Of a stretch of DNA of 64,000 nucleotides, positions 27,382 through 36,506 are shown piece by piece. Position 1 is the first letter of the stretch. Each line of letters begins with the position of its first letter. The position numbers were made by a program, and so were the translations under genes. A model generated the notes under the pieces. That model made no database searches, was not told where the DNA came from, and worked only from the letters and a program-made list of their open reading frames with translations. Source of the DNA: Chitinophaga niabensis (lineage in GTDB: Bacteria; Bacteroidota; Bacteroidia; Chitinophagales; Chitinophagaceae); contig NZ_FSRA01000001.1 of the NCBI RefSeq assembly GCF_900129465.1, positions 806,001 to 870,000 on the forward strand, read 5' to 3'.

Positions 27382-30300
27382 TTAGAAACTGAGTGTTACA
27401 CCCGTTGTAAATGTTTTGGAATTAGGATATGCGCCGTAATCAATGCCCTGGCGGATATCGCCTGCACTGGAATTGGCTTCCGGGTCTATACCACTGTAAT
27501 TGGTGATCGTGAACAGGTTAGTGGCGCTGGCAAATACCCTTACCGCTACTTTATTGGCGAGTTTAGCTTTTGGTATGGTATAGCTCAGGCTGATGTTCTT
27601 TAAACGGAGGAAGTCTGCTTTTTCCAGGAAGCGGGTGCTTTGTGTATAGTTGCGGTTCGTGGAACTGAATGCAGGGATATCGGATGTTTCGTTCACACCA
27701 GGTATATACCTGTTCTTAATAGCTACATTCGTGGCTTCTCTTGCATCACCACCCAGGTACATGGTAGCTGCATTGTTGTAGTTCAGTTTATCAAAACCGG
27801 TTAACGCATGCAGCAGGAAGTTAAAAGAGAAGTTCTTATAGCTGAAGGTATTGTTAAAACCAAAAGAGAAGGTAGGTACACCATGCCCAATTACATCATA
27901 ATCATCTGCATCAATATCGCCGTCATTATCCTTATCGAAGTAACGTGCATCACCCGGTTTGGCACCAAAAGTGGCTGCTTTGGCTGCATCTGCAGGTTTC
28001 CAGGTACCCAGGTAAGTGAGGCCCCATATAGCCCCCAGTGGTTCACCCGGCCTTACAATGAATTCTGATTGCGGGCTCATACCACCACCGATCTTGCGGT
28101 TGTTGGGATCAAAAATGATCTTACTGCTACCGATGGATTGCACATCGTTCTTAATAAATGAGAAGTTCAGCCAGCTGTTCCAGGTAAAAGACCCTTTATC
28201 AATTACAGCGCCTTCCAGCGAGAATTCGAAACCTTTATTCTGTACGGATCCCACGTTACGGGTAATAGGGTTGCCACCCAGGTAATAGGGAAGTGTTTCT
28301 GTGAGCAGAAGGTCGCGCGTATCTTTCACAAACAGGTCCGCCGTAACCATAAAGCGGTTATTCAAAAAACCTGCTTCCAAACCAATGTTCTTTTGCTCTG
28401 TAGTTTCCCATCTCAGATCGGGATTGCCGATATTGTTGAGGATGATACCGGTAACATTGCTGTTGTTGGTGAATGAGCCGGTACGGTTGGAATAGGCAGA
28501 AAAAGTATTGTAGGAGCCTACGCCTTCGCTACCTGTAAGCCCCCAGCTGCCGCGGAGTTTCAGGAGGCTGAGTTTGTTCTGCCCTTTGAGGAAATCTTCT
28601 TCGGAGATCACCCAGCCCGCAGAAACAGAGGGGAAGTAACTGTATTTATTATCGTCGAAGAATTTAGAGGACGCATCGCGGCGGAGAGCGGCAGATACGA
28701 GGTACTTGTCTTTATAGCCATACATGGCACGGCCTACCAGTGAAAAGATGCTCCATTTGGAGTAACCGGAAGATGGTGTACCGGGTGTGCCCTGTGCAAG
28801 ATTGTTCCACATAAAGCTTTCGTACACAAGATTGCTGCTGCCTGCTGATACATAGTTGTAGGTGGACTGCTGGTATTCCATTACACCGGTGAGGTCCAGC
28901 GTATGTTTACCGTTAAATACCTTATGATAGTTCAGCGTATTGGTGTTCTGCAGTTTGATCTCTTTGTTGGAACGCCAGCTGGTAGTGGAAGAACCGGAGT
29001 TCACTACTTTACCTGCAAATGATTTGTTGTCGTACCCCAGGTAGTTCACACCATACTGGAGATTGAAGGAAAGGCCGGGAACGATATCCTCATATTTGAA
29101 TCCGCCGATCAGGTTGGCCAGCAGTCTTTCTGTAATAGCCAGCTGATCTGTGGTTAATGCTACCGGGTTAAAGAATACGGAACTGATGGGATCGCTGGGT
29201 GTATAAGCACCATTTGCATTGCGTACCGGCAGGGTGGGAGACCAGGTGATAGCCTGTGCCAGCGGGCTATGGGGCCCATCCGGCAGGATGTCAATATTCT
29301 TTGCGTTGGAATAGTTTCCGATAATGTTGAGGAAGGTACTCAGTTTATTGGTCATCCGCGCGTTGATGTTGGAGCGGATAATATATCTTTTGAAAGAAGA
29401 GTTTTCGATCACGCCATCCTGATCAAGGTAGTTGCCGGAAATGAAATAACCGCCTTTATCCGTACCGCCGCTTACATTCAGCAGGTATTCCTGGCCGATG
29501 GCATTGCGGAAGATCTCATCCTGCCAGTTGGTGCCGCCCTTTGCTTTGAATTCATTTACCTGTGCTTCAGAAAAAGGAGGTGTGGTGCCTAATGTGGTAG
29601 CGCGGGCATTCGCTGTTTCCGCAAAGTCTCCGGCATTCAGCAGGTCCATTTTTTTGATCACGGAGGAAGAAGAGAACCTGGAAGTGAAGTTCACTTTCAA
29701 ACCACCTTTAGACCCTTTCCGGGTAGTAACAATGATCACCCCGTTAGAACCGCGGCTACCGTAAATGGCGGTGGCGGAAGCGTCTTTCAGGATCTGGATG
29801 CTTTCAATATCATCCGGGTTAATGGAAGAGAATTCTGCACCGAGGAAACCGTCTACCACATATAAAGGTCCATTATCCCCATTGATGGAATTGGAACCCC
29901 TGATGCGGATGCGTACGCTGCCGCCCGGGGCACCTGTAGCATTGGTCACCTGCACACCGGGTGAACGGCCCTGCAATACCTGGTCAAAACGATTCACCGG
30001 CTGCTCCTCGAATTCTTTGGAAGAAATGGAGGTGATGGCATTGGTGAGTGTTCCTTTTTTCTGTTCGCCATAACCGATCACTACCAGTTCATTGATCTTC
30101 GCAGCAGAAGTTGTGAGTGTAACAGGGATCTCAGTTTTGCCATTCACGGCTATTTCCTGCCGGTTGAAGCCGAGGGAGGAAATAATAAGCACCGCTTCTC
30201 CTTCCGGCACATCAATGCTGTATTCGCCGTTCCCATTTGTTACCACTCCTTTGGAAGTGCCTTTTAACTGGATGGTAGCGCCGGGAATAGGATTGCCCTT

Positions 30301-30738
30301 TTCATCCAGCACTTTCCCTTTAACAGGGATATCTGCAGGTGTGGCTTCCTTTTCCTTACGTTTGATGATGATGGTGTTGCCATTGATGCTGTAGGAAAGT
30401 TGCTGATTGCGGAAACAGAGGTCCAGCGCATCTTTCAGGGGGAGGTCCTTTACCTGTACTGAAATTTCTTTCGCATGGGATAATTGCTCATCTGTATAGA
30501 GGAAGGTGTAGCCGGTTTGCTTTCGTATATCGTTAAAAACCTTCTCCAGCCGGGCATTTCGGTGAGCAAGGGTTACTGTTTGCGCAAAGCTGGCTGCATG
30601 GGACTGCAGCATAGCTATGGTGATCAAAAACAGCGTTAATTTCATGATCAGGAACGTTTTTACGAATAATCGTGGAAAATGTTTTTTACCACTGGCAGCG
30701 CACAGGGGCCTGCTTTGGGAAAAAAGCGTCAATTGCAT
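27382..30738 (-). CDS. STN-domain SusC (signalling TonB-dependent transducer/transporter)
   Basis: An 1118-residue SusC with an N-terminal signalling STN domain (about 55-112: ARLEKVFNDIRKQTGYTFLY, KDLPLKDALDLCF), which contacts the FecR anti-sigma factor. The carboxypeptidase-D-regulatory-like module follows (about 130-210, GKVLDEKGNPIPGATIQLKG). The plug has VLQGRSPGVQVTNATGAPGG and ILKDASATAIYGSRGSNGV, then the barrel. The first-Met start is kept because Chitinophagaceae SusC proteins often have a long N-terminus before the signal helix (MKLTLFLITIAM). It follows ECF sigma and FecR genes. A GC-rich hairpin lies in the 160-bp fecR-susC gap. Confidence 0.96.
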   Translation of the reverse strand: MQLTLFSQSRPLCAASGKKHFPRLFVKTFLIMKLTLFLITIAMLQSHAASFAQTVTLAHRNARLEKVFNDIRKQTGYTFLYTDEQLSHAKEISVQVKDLPLKDALDLCFRNQQLSYSINGNTIIIKRKEKEATPADIPVKGKVLDEKGNPIPGATIQLKGTSKGVVTNGNGEYSIDVPEGEAVLIISSLGFNRQEIAVNGKTEIPVTLTTSAAKINELVVIGYGEQKKGTLTNAITSISSKEFEEQPVNRFDQVLQGRSPGVQVTNATGAPGGSVRIRIRGSNSINGDNGPLYVVDGFLGAEFSSINPDDIESIQILKDASATAIYGSRGSNGVIIVTTRKGSKGGLKVNFTSRFSSSSVIKKMDLLNAGDFAETANARATTLGTTPPFSEAQVNEFKAKGGTNWQDEIFRNAIGQEYLLNVSGGTDKGGYFISGNYLDQDGVIENSSFKRYIIRSNINARMTNKLSTFLNIIGNYSNAKNIDILPDGPHSPLAQAITWSPTLPVRNANGAYTPSDPISSVFFNPVALTTDQLAITERLLANLIGGFKYEDIVPGLSFNLQYGVNYLGYDNKSFAGKVVNSGSSTTSWRSNKEIKLQNTNTLNYHKVFNGKHTLDLTGVMEYQQSTYNYVSAGSSNLVYESFMWNNLAQGTPGTPSSGYSKWSIFSLVGRAMYGYKDKYLVSAALRRDASSKFFDDNKYSYFPSVSAGWVISEEDFLKGQNKLSLLKLRGSWGLTGSEGVGSYNTFSAYSNRTGSFTNNSNVTGIILNNIGNPDLRWETTEQKNIGLEAGFLNNRFMVTADLFVKDTRDLLLTETLPYYLGGNPITRNVGSVQNKGFEFSLEGAVIDKGSFTWNSWLNFSFIKNDVQSIGSSKIIFDPNNRKIGGGMSPQSEFIVRPGEPLGAIWGLTYLGTWKPADAAKAATFGAKPGDARYFDKDNDGDIDADDYDVIGHGVPTFSFGFNNTFSYKNFSFNFLLHALTGFDKLNYNNAATMYLGGDAREATNVAIKNRYIPGVNETSDIPAFSSTNRNYTQSTRFLEKADFLRLKNISLSYTIPKAKLANKVAVRVFASATNLFTITNYSGIDPEANSSAGDIRQGIDYGAYPNSKTFTTGVTLSF

Positions 30739-30795
30739 ACTTTTGTATGGTTAGGGTAAATAATTAATGATTGCCGAAATCGATTGTGAAATTAT

Positions 30796-30847
30796 AGGCC
30801 CGAAACCGGCCGGGGGTGGTGAGAACACTTCCGGCTTTTTCAGGCCC
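30796..30847 (-). ncRNA. Hairpin leader between fecR and STN-type susC (locus A)
   Basis: On the minus strand GGGCCTGAAA pairs with TTTCGGGCCT (10 bp, two G-U). Inside it GCCGG pairs with CCGGC and GTG-TTCT-CAC forms the tip. It begins about 52 nt after fecR and ends about 58 nt before the susC start. A related hairpin lies at 48100-48123 in the other STN locus. Probably a cis-acting mRNA structure. Confidence 0.5.
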
Positions 30848-30898
30848 ATAGCGGTGCGTTTTTCGCCTAAGGACTCATATTACGTGGATTTAATTATT

Positions 30899-32038
30899 TT
30901 ATTTACCAGGAGATACTATGATCGTTCTCCCGCTGATCTCAAATGTTACTTCTCCCGTCATCTCCATCATTTTCAATACTTCAGATACGGGTACGTCACT
31001 GGGAATAATACCCCTGAAGTGGGAAGGCACTTCTCCCCTGTATGTTACTTCCACATCATACCAGCGGCTGATCTGGCGCATGGCGGAACGGATGTTGTTC
31101 CCTTCAAACTGTATATACCCATTCTTCCAGGCCACAGCTGCTTCTGTGTTCACCTCTTCTTCAATGCTTAACTTACCGTTGGAGATGCTGGCACACTGGC
31201 CAGGCTTCAGTTTTTGCCCGTTCACTTTTACTGCGCCGCTGAGCAGGGTAGTCCTGATGTTGGCTTCATCTGTATACGCCATCATGTTAAAAGTGGTACC
31301 TAATACTTCTACAACTGTTTTACCAGAACTAACAATGAAAGGATGGGATGCATCCGGCGCTATATCAAAGTAGGCTTCCCCATTCAGCTCTACGCTGCGG
31401 GTATCTGTAAAGGCGGTGGGATAACGAAGGCTGCTCGCAGCATTGAGCCATACTTTACTGCCATCCGGCAGGGTAACCTTGTACTTGCCACCCCGGGGCG
31501 TAAAGATGGTGTTGTAAAAAATGGTCTGGATGGATGATTGGCCGGCTGTTTGGTAGGCCAGCTGGCCATTGGCCAGTTTAACCACCTGTGTGTTCCCCTG
31601 CTGGCTGAGTGTACCGTTGGCTGCGCTATCCAGCGTAAGTTGTGAACCATCGCCGAGTACCAGGGTAGCCCTGTTACCGCCAGGCGCGATATCCTGTGGA
31701 GGAGATGGTTTAACAGCTATAACCGGTTGCCGGATAGTTGTTGGCTGGAAGAGGAAGTAACCGGCGGCGGTAACAAGCAGGGCCACGCCAGCGGCCGCCC
31801 ATAACCAGCGGCGTTTGGCGCGTATAGGAATAATGTTTTGTTTATCTGCCGCCAGGATACCGGAGGCAATATTATCCCAATGCGCGGCATCGTATGATAC
31901 GGGCGGCATATCGGGCAGTAGCTCAGGAGAGATCTCTTCCCTTTTCAGCAGTTCACATAGTTCTTCCAGCTCAGCAGCGGTGGCGGAGTGTTGCGCAGCC
32001 TGTTTCAACAGGTAAGCAAAGCGTTCGTGGAATATCAA
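30899..32038 (-). CDS. FecR-family anti-sigma factor
   Basis: A 379-residue inner-membrane anti-sigma factor. The N-terminal cytoplasmic part (about 1-72) binds sigma; a single membrane helix follows (about 75-95, WLWAAAGVALLVTAAGYFLF). The periplasmic FecR domain contains IFTPRGGKYKVTLPDGSKVW and LNGEAYFDIAPDASHPFIV. The C-terminal DUF4974 region is FEGNNIRSAMRQISRWYDVE...LKMMEMTGEVTFE. It would hold the ECF sigma encoded 55 bp upstream until the STN domain of the downstream SusC signals. Confidence 0.95.
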   Translation of the reverse strand: MIFHERFAYLLKQAAQHSATAAELEELCELLKREEISPELLPDMPPVSYDAAHWDNIASGILAADKQNIIPIRAKRRWLWAAAGVALLVTAAGYFLFQPTTIRQPVIAVKPSPPQDIAPGGNRATLVLGDGSQLTLDSAANGTLSQQGNTQVVKLANGQLAYQTAGQSSIQTIFYNTIFTPRGGKYKVTLPDGSKVWLNAASSLRYPTAFTDTRSVELNGEAYFDIAPDASHPFIVSSGKTVVEVLGTTFNMMAYTDEANIRTTLLSGAVKVNGQKLKPGQCASISNGKLSIEEEVNTEAAVAWKNGYIQFEGNNIRSAMRQISRWYDVEVTYRGEVPSHFRGIIPSDVPVSEVLKMMEMTGEVTFEISGRTIIVSPGK

Positions 32039-32093
32039 TTTTGCATCGGTTTATTATACAGACGCGCAAGTGAAAGATTAGGACCTATCAACC

Positions 32094-32681
32094 CTAAAAA
32101 AAATACCAGAGGATAAATAACGGGAGGAAATGCCCTGCCCGCTCAATGTACTGGCGTATGCTCTGGAGGGAACGAACAAGGGAATTTTTAACGGTATTGG
32201 GCGAAATATGCAGTTCCTGGGCGATCTCAGGAATTTTTAAGCCGTTTTCCCGGCTGAGCTGATAGATCCGTTTGGCCTGCGGGGGTAATTGTTGCACTGC
32301 TTCTCCAACGGTACGCATAAGCATATTAAAAGCCATATCGTCTTCCATGATGTTCTCAGAGCGCCTTTCTGCAATGATGCCCATCGCTTTATGATGCACC
32401 GCCTGGTGGCGCAGGTAGGAGAAACACTGGTAGTAAACGATCTTTAACAGCCATGAGTAAGGGTGCTCTATTCCAGGGAGTTTATCACGGCTCAGCCATA
32501 ATTTCAGAAAAGCTTCCTGCAGAATATCTTCTGTAACAGAGGCATTTTTGGTAAGATGTTGTACGGTGGGCAGTAGTTTAGGTACATGCAAATGGAACAG
32601 GCGGCGGAAAGCTGCTTCGTCACCTGCTGCGATGAGGTGGAATAGTTCTTTATCTTGGTTGAATTCCTGCATACCAGCCAT
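32094..32681 (-). CDS. ECF RNA polymerase sigma-70 factor
   Basis: A 195-residue ECF sigma factor of the Bacteroidota FecI-like group. Region 2 spans about 28-95 (AFRRLFHLHVPKLLPTVQHL, TEDILQEAFLKLWLSRDKL, HPYSWLLKIVYYQCFSYLR). Region 4 spans about 125-180 (QLPPQAKRIYQLSRENGLKI, PEIAQELHISPNTVKNSL). It ends in a hydrophobic tail, HFLPLFILWYFF. ATG at 32672 (MQEFNQ) is an alternative start. It is the first gene of the sigma/FecR/SusC/SusD/GH16 unit, with its own promoter and a terminator just upstream. Confidence 0.95.
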   Translation of the reverse strand: MAGMQEFNQDKELFHLIAAGDEAAFRRLFHLHVPKLLPTVQHLTKNASVTEDILQEAFLKLWLSRDKLPGIEHPYSWLLKIVYYQCFSYLRHQAVHHKAMGIIAERRSENIMEDDMAFNMLMRTVGEAVQQLPPQAKRIYQLSRENGLKIPEIAQELHISPNTVKNSLVRSLQSIRQYIERAGHFLPLFILWYFF

Positions 32682-32700
32682 TTACCCTTCAGGCCGGTTC

Positions 32701-32731
32701 CAAAGATAGCGGCTAAAACCAATTATCCAAA
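32701..32731 (-). promoter_or_regulatory. Bacteroidota promoter for the sigma/FecR/SusCD/GH16 operon
   Basis: On the minus strand TTTG (32731-32728), a 19-bp spacer and TATCTTTG (32708-32701) match the TTTG / TAnnTTTG consensus with correct spacing. The first start codon is 19 nt beyond. The -33 box overlaps the T-tract of the preceding terminator, packing the operon boundary tightly. Confidence 0.65.
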
Positions 32732-32761
32732 TAAAAGGCCGCCTCTTAAAAAGGGCGGCCT
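32729..32761 (-). terminator. Strong terminator after the DUF2961 gene
   Basis: On the minus strand AGGCCGCC pairs perfectly with GGCGGCCT, followed by TTTATTT. It ends the hydrolase/tandem SusCD/DUF2961 operon just before the ECF sigma promoter. Confidence 0.88.
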
Positions 32762-32776
32762 CGTCTGGCGGTGCTG

Positions 32777-34021
32777 TCACTTTTGCGGTGACGGCGTTTT
32801 ACTTCTTAATTGTGTTGTTCGGATACCTACGCTTTGCAGGGCCGGTAAATTATTCGAGGGCGTACCCAAATAAAAATAAGCTGTTGCGGATACATCGTCT
32901 GAGCGGTAATAATTCGTCCAGCCCTCCGGTAAAGACGGATCGGCTAATGACCGTACACTATCCTTACTGAACAGGTGATTGGTTTTTGCATATGCTCCGC
33001 CGATGGTAACAGGTATCACTTTCGCTTTTCCTTCCTGCTGAATGGGCAGCATATTCTTTTTGAAATCTCCCCCGATCTGCTGTATGGTTACACGGCAATC
33101 GCCGGAAAAGAAGATAGGATCAGGAATATGAAAACGGTAAAAGGACCATTGCTTGTTCGGCCAGTCATCTACCAGGCAACCGGAATACTGGTTGCAGAAC
33201 CAGCCCTGCGACCATGCAGTACCGATATAATCTTCTGTGCCAGTGCCTACGAGGGTAGGCAGGTCCTTATCGCCATCAATGAACATTTTCACTTCTCCTT
33301 CGCCCCACCAGGAATTGTTATAGGCAGGGTTGGCATTTACGCCCACATTCACACCCAGGAAACGGCCTTTCCCTTCTACGTGTGGCAGCAGTTCAAAATC
33401 CTTACCCGGTGTAGTAGCCGTATCACGATGCCAGTAAGCATGGAAATACAGGTATTGATCATCCCAATTTTTCAGGTACTGGAAATTGACATCGAAGAAG
33501 ATGTGATTCAGCTTTTTACCAGATTCATTTGTTACCACGATCTTTGCGCCTTTGCGGAAAGGCATGGGAATGTGGCAGAGGAAGGAACGGCCTTCGGGGC
33601 TGGCAAACATAGCATTTTCAAACTTGGCCATGCGTCCAAGCCCTACACCAAAGAAATCTCCCAGCGGTGCTGAAACGGCTGGTTGTTTTTCATTATCCCA
33701 GAACATTTCCAGTTTCAGGGAGCGGAGCATTTCAGGAGACCGGTCATTAATGGTGATCCAGATGCGGTTCACGATGCCCTGCCCCTGAACATCCAGCAAT
33801 GCCAGTGATGCGCCGTTGTCGATACTGTCATATGGGTGACCTTTTGCACCATCATTGGCGGAGGCTCCTTTCCCTTTTTCTGCATGGATATTTTCCGGGC
33901 TGCTCCAGCGGGTTTCAGCACCTTCCACATAAGTGAAGAGGTTGTTCTGTGGTTGCTGCGGAGCCGGGGTGCACGCTGCCATACCAAACAGCAGCGTGCA
34001 TAAACCTATGACCACTCTCAT
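32777..34021 (-). CDS. DUF2961 (GH172-like) glycoside hydrolase lipoprotein
   Basis: A 414-residue DUF2961 protein with lipobox Cys17 (FGMAAC). Family blocks visible are GKGASANDGAKGHPYDSIDNG, GIVNRIWITINDRSPEMLRS, PLGDFFGVGLGRM, FFDVNFQYLKNW and the active-site-region string LPTLVGTGTEDYIGTAWSQG. DUF2961 corresponds to GH172, whose characterised members act on fructofuranosides and arabinofuranosides, so a furanoside substrate is possible. Its ATG overlaps the preceding gene's TGA as ATGA. It is the last gene before a strong terminator. Confidence 0.88.
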   Translation of the reverse strand: MRVVIGLCTLLFGMAACTPAPQQPQNNLFTYVEGAETRWSSPENIHAEKGKGASANDGAKGHPYDSIDNGASLALLDVQGQGIVNRIWITINDRSPEMLRSLKLEMFWDNEKQPAVSAPLGDFFGVGLGRMAKFENAMFASPEGRSFLCHIPMPFRKGAKIVVTNESGKKLNHIFFDVNFQYLKNWDDQYLYFHAYWHRDTATTPGKDFELLPHVEGKGRFLGVNVGVNANPAYNNSWWGEGEVKMFIDGDKDLPTLVGTGTEDYIGTAWSQGWFCNQYSGCLVDDWPNKQWSFYRFHIPDPIFFSGDCRVTIQQIGGDFKKNMLPIQQEGKAKVIPVTIGGAYAKTNHLFSKDSVRSLADPSLPEGWTNYYRSDDVSATAYFYLGTPSNNLPALQSVGIRTTQLRSKTPSPQK

Positions 34022-34785
34022 AATACTGTAATAGTTGTTTTGTAAGTATGTTTTTTTGGTGCGCCTGCAATCCCTTCAGCCGTTAACGTTACTTCATATG
34101 TGCCGGCAGCTGTGTACTTATGTTCAGGTGACTTCAGTTCAGAAGCACCATTGTCCCCAAAGTTCCAGCTGTACTTTAATGCATATTTAGATTGATTGGA
34201 AAAACGGATGGTTTTAGGATCACCTGTTTTGGGCGCTGCCTGAAAAGCTGCCACCGGAGTGAACATGATAGGATCGATGAGTAATACCAGTTTGTCCAGT
34301 GCAGGGTTTGTACTTACTCCGCTGCCGGATAGTTTCAGGCACAGGGCTTTTTGTTTGCCGGCATTCGCTACCAGGTAAGCCATGTTAATACTTACGGCCA
34401 TTTGCGCACTTTCCTGGCCGTTATCTATCTGCACTGTGGTGGGGATAGTGTATTGGTCAGCCGGCAGCAGTTCCGTATTCAGCAGCGTGCCATCTGTGAT
34501 CAGCCTATTGATGGTATCGTTATTTACCTGGATGTTGACGGCAATACCACCGGACCTGCTCACGGCGCCACGGAATACACTGAGCGGGATATTGAACTTT
34601 TCCTGGTTTACTTCGTAACGAAAAGGCTGACCCGGCTCAGCGACATTGTTGATCGTGAACCTGCCTTCGCGTGCTGCAGGAAAATATATTTTTTGGTCAG
34701 GATAGCTGGCTTCCACCACCTCATTGTATTTGCAGGATACGGCGAAGCAGCTTAACAGCGCGAGTATGTTGATACTTTTTCTCAT
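34018..34785 (-). CDS. DUF1735-like and PKD-domain surface lipoprotein
   Basis: A 255-residue lipoprotein. I start it at MRKSINILALLSCFAVSC, with lipobox Cys18; the frame extends six residues upstream and would then overlap the SusD stop. The N-terminal half (about 20-155: YPDQKIYFPAAREGRFTINN, IPLSVFRGAVSRSGGIAVNI, ELLPADQYTIPTTVQIDNG) fits the DUF1735/BT_3987-like N domain. The C-terminal half (about 170-255) is a PKD domain (YSWNFGDNGASELKSPEHKY). It probably binds glycan or acts as a spacer at the surface. It overlaps the next gene as ATGA. Confidence 0.78.
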   Translation of the reverse strand: MRKSINILALLSCFAVSCKYNEVVEASYPDQKIYFPAAREGRFTINNVAEPGQPFRYEVNQEKFNIPLSVFRGAVSRSGGIAVNIQVNNDTINRLITDGTLLNTELLPADQYTIPTTVQIDNGQESAQMAVSINMAYLVANAGKQKALCLKLSGSGVSTNPALDKLVLLIDPIMFTPVAAFQAAPKTGDPKTIRFSNQSKYALKYSWNFGDNGASELKSPEHKYTAAGTYEVTLTAEGIAGAPKKHTYKTTITVL

Positions 34786-34796
34786 GAATGATAGTT

Positions 34797-36494
34797 TTAC
34801 CATAAAGGATTTTGCACCAGTTTTGGAGAGATGAATAATTCTCCTTTGGGAATAGGATACAGGTACATCTTCGGTTCAAACACCCTTTGCTCCACAACGG
34901 CGGGCGTGTAAGTGAATGTTCCGTTAGCATTGCGTGTGATGTTCACACCCCTGAGCGGTGTACCGAAGTATTGTGGTCCCTGCATCCACCTGCGTACATC
35001 CCAGGCGCGGTGATCTTCAAATGCAAATTCCACCCTGCGTTCATTCCGTATCCTTTCCCGCATCTGTGCTTGGGAAAGACCGGCAGGCAGGGGAGGCATA
35101 CCGATAGTGCTACGCCCGCGCACATAATTGACATACTGTGCGATATCCGGATTGCCCGGTTCGCATTCATTCAGCGCTTCTGCATAGTTCAGGAATATTT
35201 CAGCGGTGCGGATGAGGATCCAGCTGTGTACACTCGTTCTGTTCTGCAACAGGTCTGTGTATTCGCTGAGATATTTTTTCATGTAGTAGCCTGTTTTGCT
35301 GGCTAATGGAATCCCTTGTCCATCACGCCCGCCTGCCCACAATTCCACATTGCGGCTGTTGAACCAGGTGTTATTAGTGATGATGCTTAAGCGCAGACGT
35401 GGATCACGGTTGGCATAAGGATCTGCTGCATGTGCCGGATTGTTCCAGTTGAAAGCTGTGCCGTCTGTCATTTCATATGCATCTACAAGGTTTTGAGAAG
35501 GTGTGTTACCGCTTTCTCCCAGGTTGTAACCTATAGGGAAGTTGGCTTTCTCAAATTCATTGCTGGGCCCGTTCCTGCGTGTTAAGATGATCTCCGGTGA
35601 GTTAAATGTATTGAAGAGCGGACCGTATTCCCAGTGGATCCAGTAACCGGTACCTGCAAGGTCCAGTACTGCTTTGGCAGCATTGGCGGCATCCTTCCAG
35701 CGTTGTGTACGGTTGCCGGCAGGCATGGATATCAGTTCCGGTTTACTGTAACCGCCGGACCAGGTGGGGGTATTGAAGAGGTCGCTTGCAGCATAGAGCA
35801 GTGCGCGGCTTTTCAATGCAAGTGCAGCACCTTTTGTAGCCCTGCCAAGATCCGCGTCTGCAGACTTGGGTGGTAATCCTGCCCCGCTTTCATCACATTC
35901 TTTCACAATGAACTGGATGCAGGCTTCAAGCGAATTCCTTTCCACTTTGGAAAAATCTGCTGTTACACTTAGTTCTTCGGTGAGAATTGGAACGCCTCCG
36001 TAACGTTTCACCAGTTCAAAATAAAAGAACGCTCTCAGGAAACGCGCTTCCAGTTTCCAGCGTGTGATCTCTGCTGTTCTTTGCTGATAGATCAGCTGAT
36101 CGGAAGGGTTAGTGCTCAGGCGGTAAGTTTCCAGGTTAATGCTGTCTGAAGAAGCGAGGAACTGGTTCACGCGCCGGATAGCCTTATAGTATTTCGCCCA
36201 TGCATTATCCGGATTATCGTAGGCATTCCAGGAGCCGTTATTGAATTTCTGTATGTTGGCGTTTTCCTGCGTGTATTCCGCTTCATCGCTGGCAGAAGCC
36301 ATCATAGCCCTGTCCACCTGCAGGAAACCTTCCGGCAGTTCCGTATAGAGTATGGCCTGCCGGTAGCTGGAGTACTGATAGGATTGTGTTACTTGTTTTT
36401 CGGTGATGTTCGTGATCACTTCACGGTCCAGTTTCTCACAGGCACCCAGGAGGATGAGTGCCGCCACACCGTATATTAGCGTAATGTGTTTCAT
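34797..36494 (-). CDS. SusD/RagB-family lipoprotein (second pair of the tandem locus)
   Basis: A 565-residue SusD-type lipoprotein, with Cys19 in LILLGAC. Landmarks: YYKAIRRVNQFLASSDSI, EARFLRAFFYFELVKRYGGVPI, IRTAEIFLNYAEALNECEPG and NERRVEFAFEDHRAWDVRRWMQ, ending in MYLYPIPKGELFISPKLVQNP. It resembles the SusD at 39319 closely in motif wording (GRATKGAALxLKSRALLYAA in both), which suggests the two pairs arose by duplication. It is 12 nt after its SusC and 11 nt before the DUF1735/PKD gene. Confidence 0.95.
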   Translation of the reverse strand: MKHITLIYGVAALILLGACEKLDREVITNITEKQVTQSYQYSSYRQAILYTELPEGFLQVDRAMMASASDEAEYTQENANIQKFNNGSWNAYDNPDNAWAKYYKAIRRVNQFLASSDSINLETYRLSTNPSDQLIYQQRTAEITRWKLEARFLRAFFYFELVKRYGGVPILTEELSVTADFSKVERNSLEACIQFIVKECDESGAGLPPKSADADLGRATKGAALALKSRALLYAASDLFNTPTWSGGYSKPELISMPAGNRTQRWKDAANAAKAVLDLAGTGYWIHWEYGPLFNTFNSPEIILTRRNGPSNEFEKANFPIGYNLGESGNTPSQNLVDAYEMTDGTAFNWNNPAHAADPYANRDPRLRLSIITNNTWFNSRNVELWAGGRDGQGIPLASKTGYYMKKYLSEYTDLLQNRTSVHSWILIRTAEIFLNYAEALNECEPGNPDIAQYVNYVRGRSTIGMPPLPAGLSQAQMRERIRNERRVEFAFEDHRAWDVRRWMQGPQYFGTPLRGVNITRNANGTFTYTPAVVEQRVFEPKMYLYPIPKGELFISPKLVQNPLW

Positions 36495-36506
36495 AGATCG
36501 TTGCTT

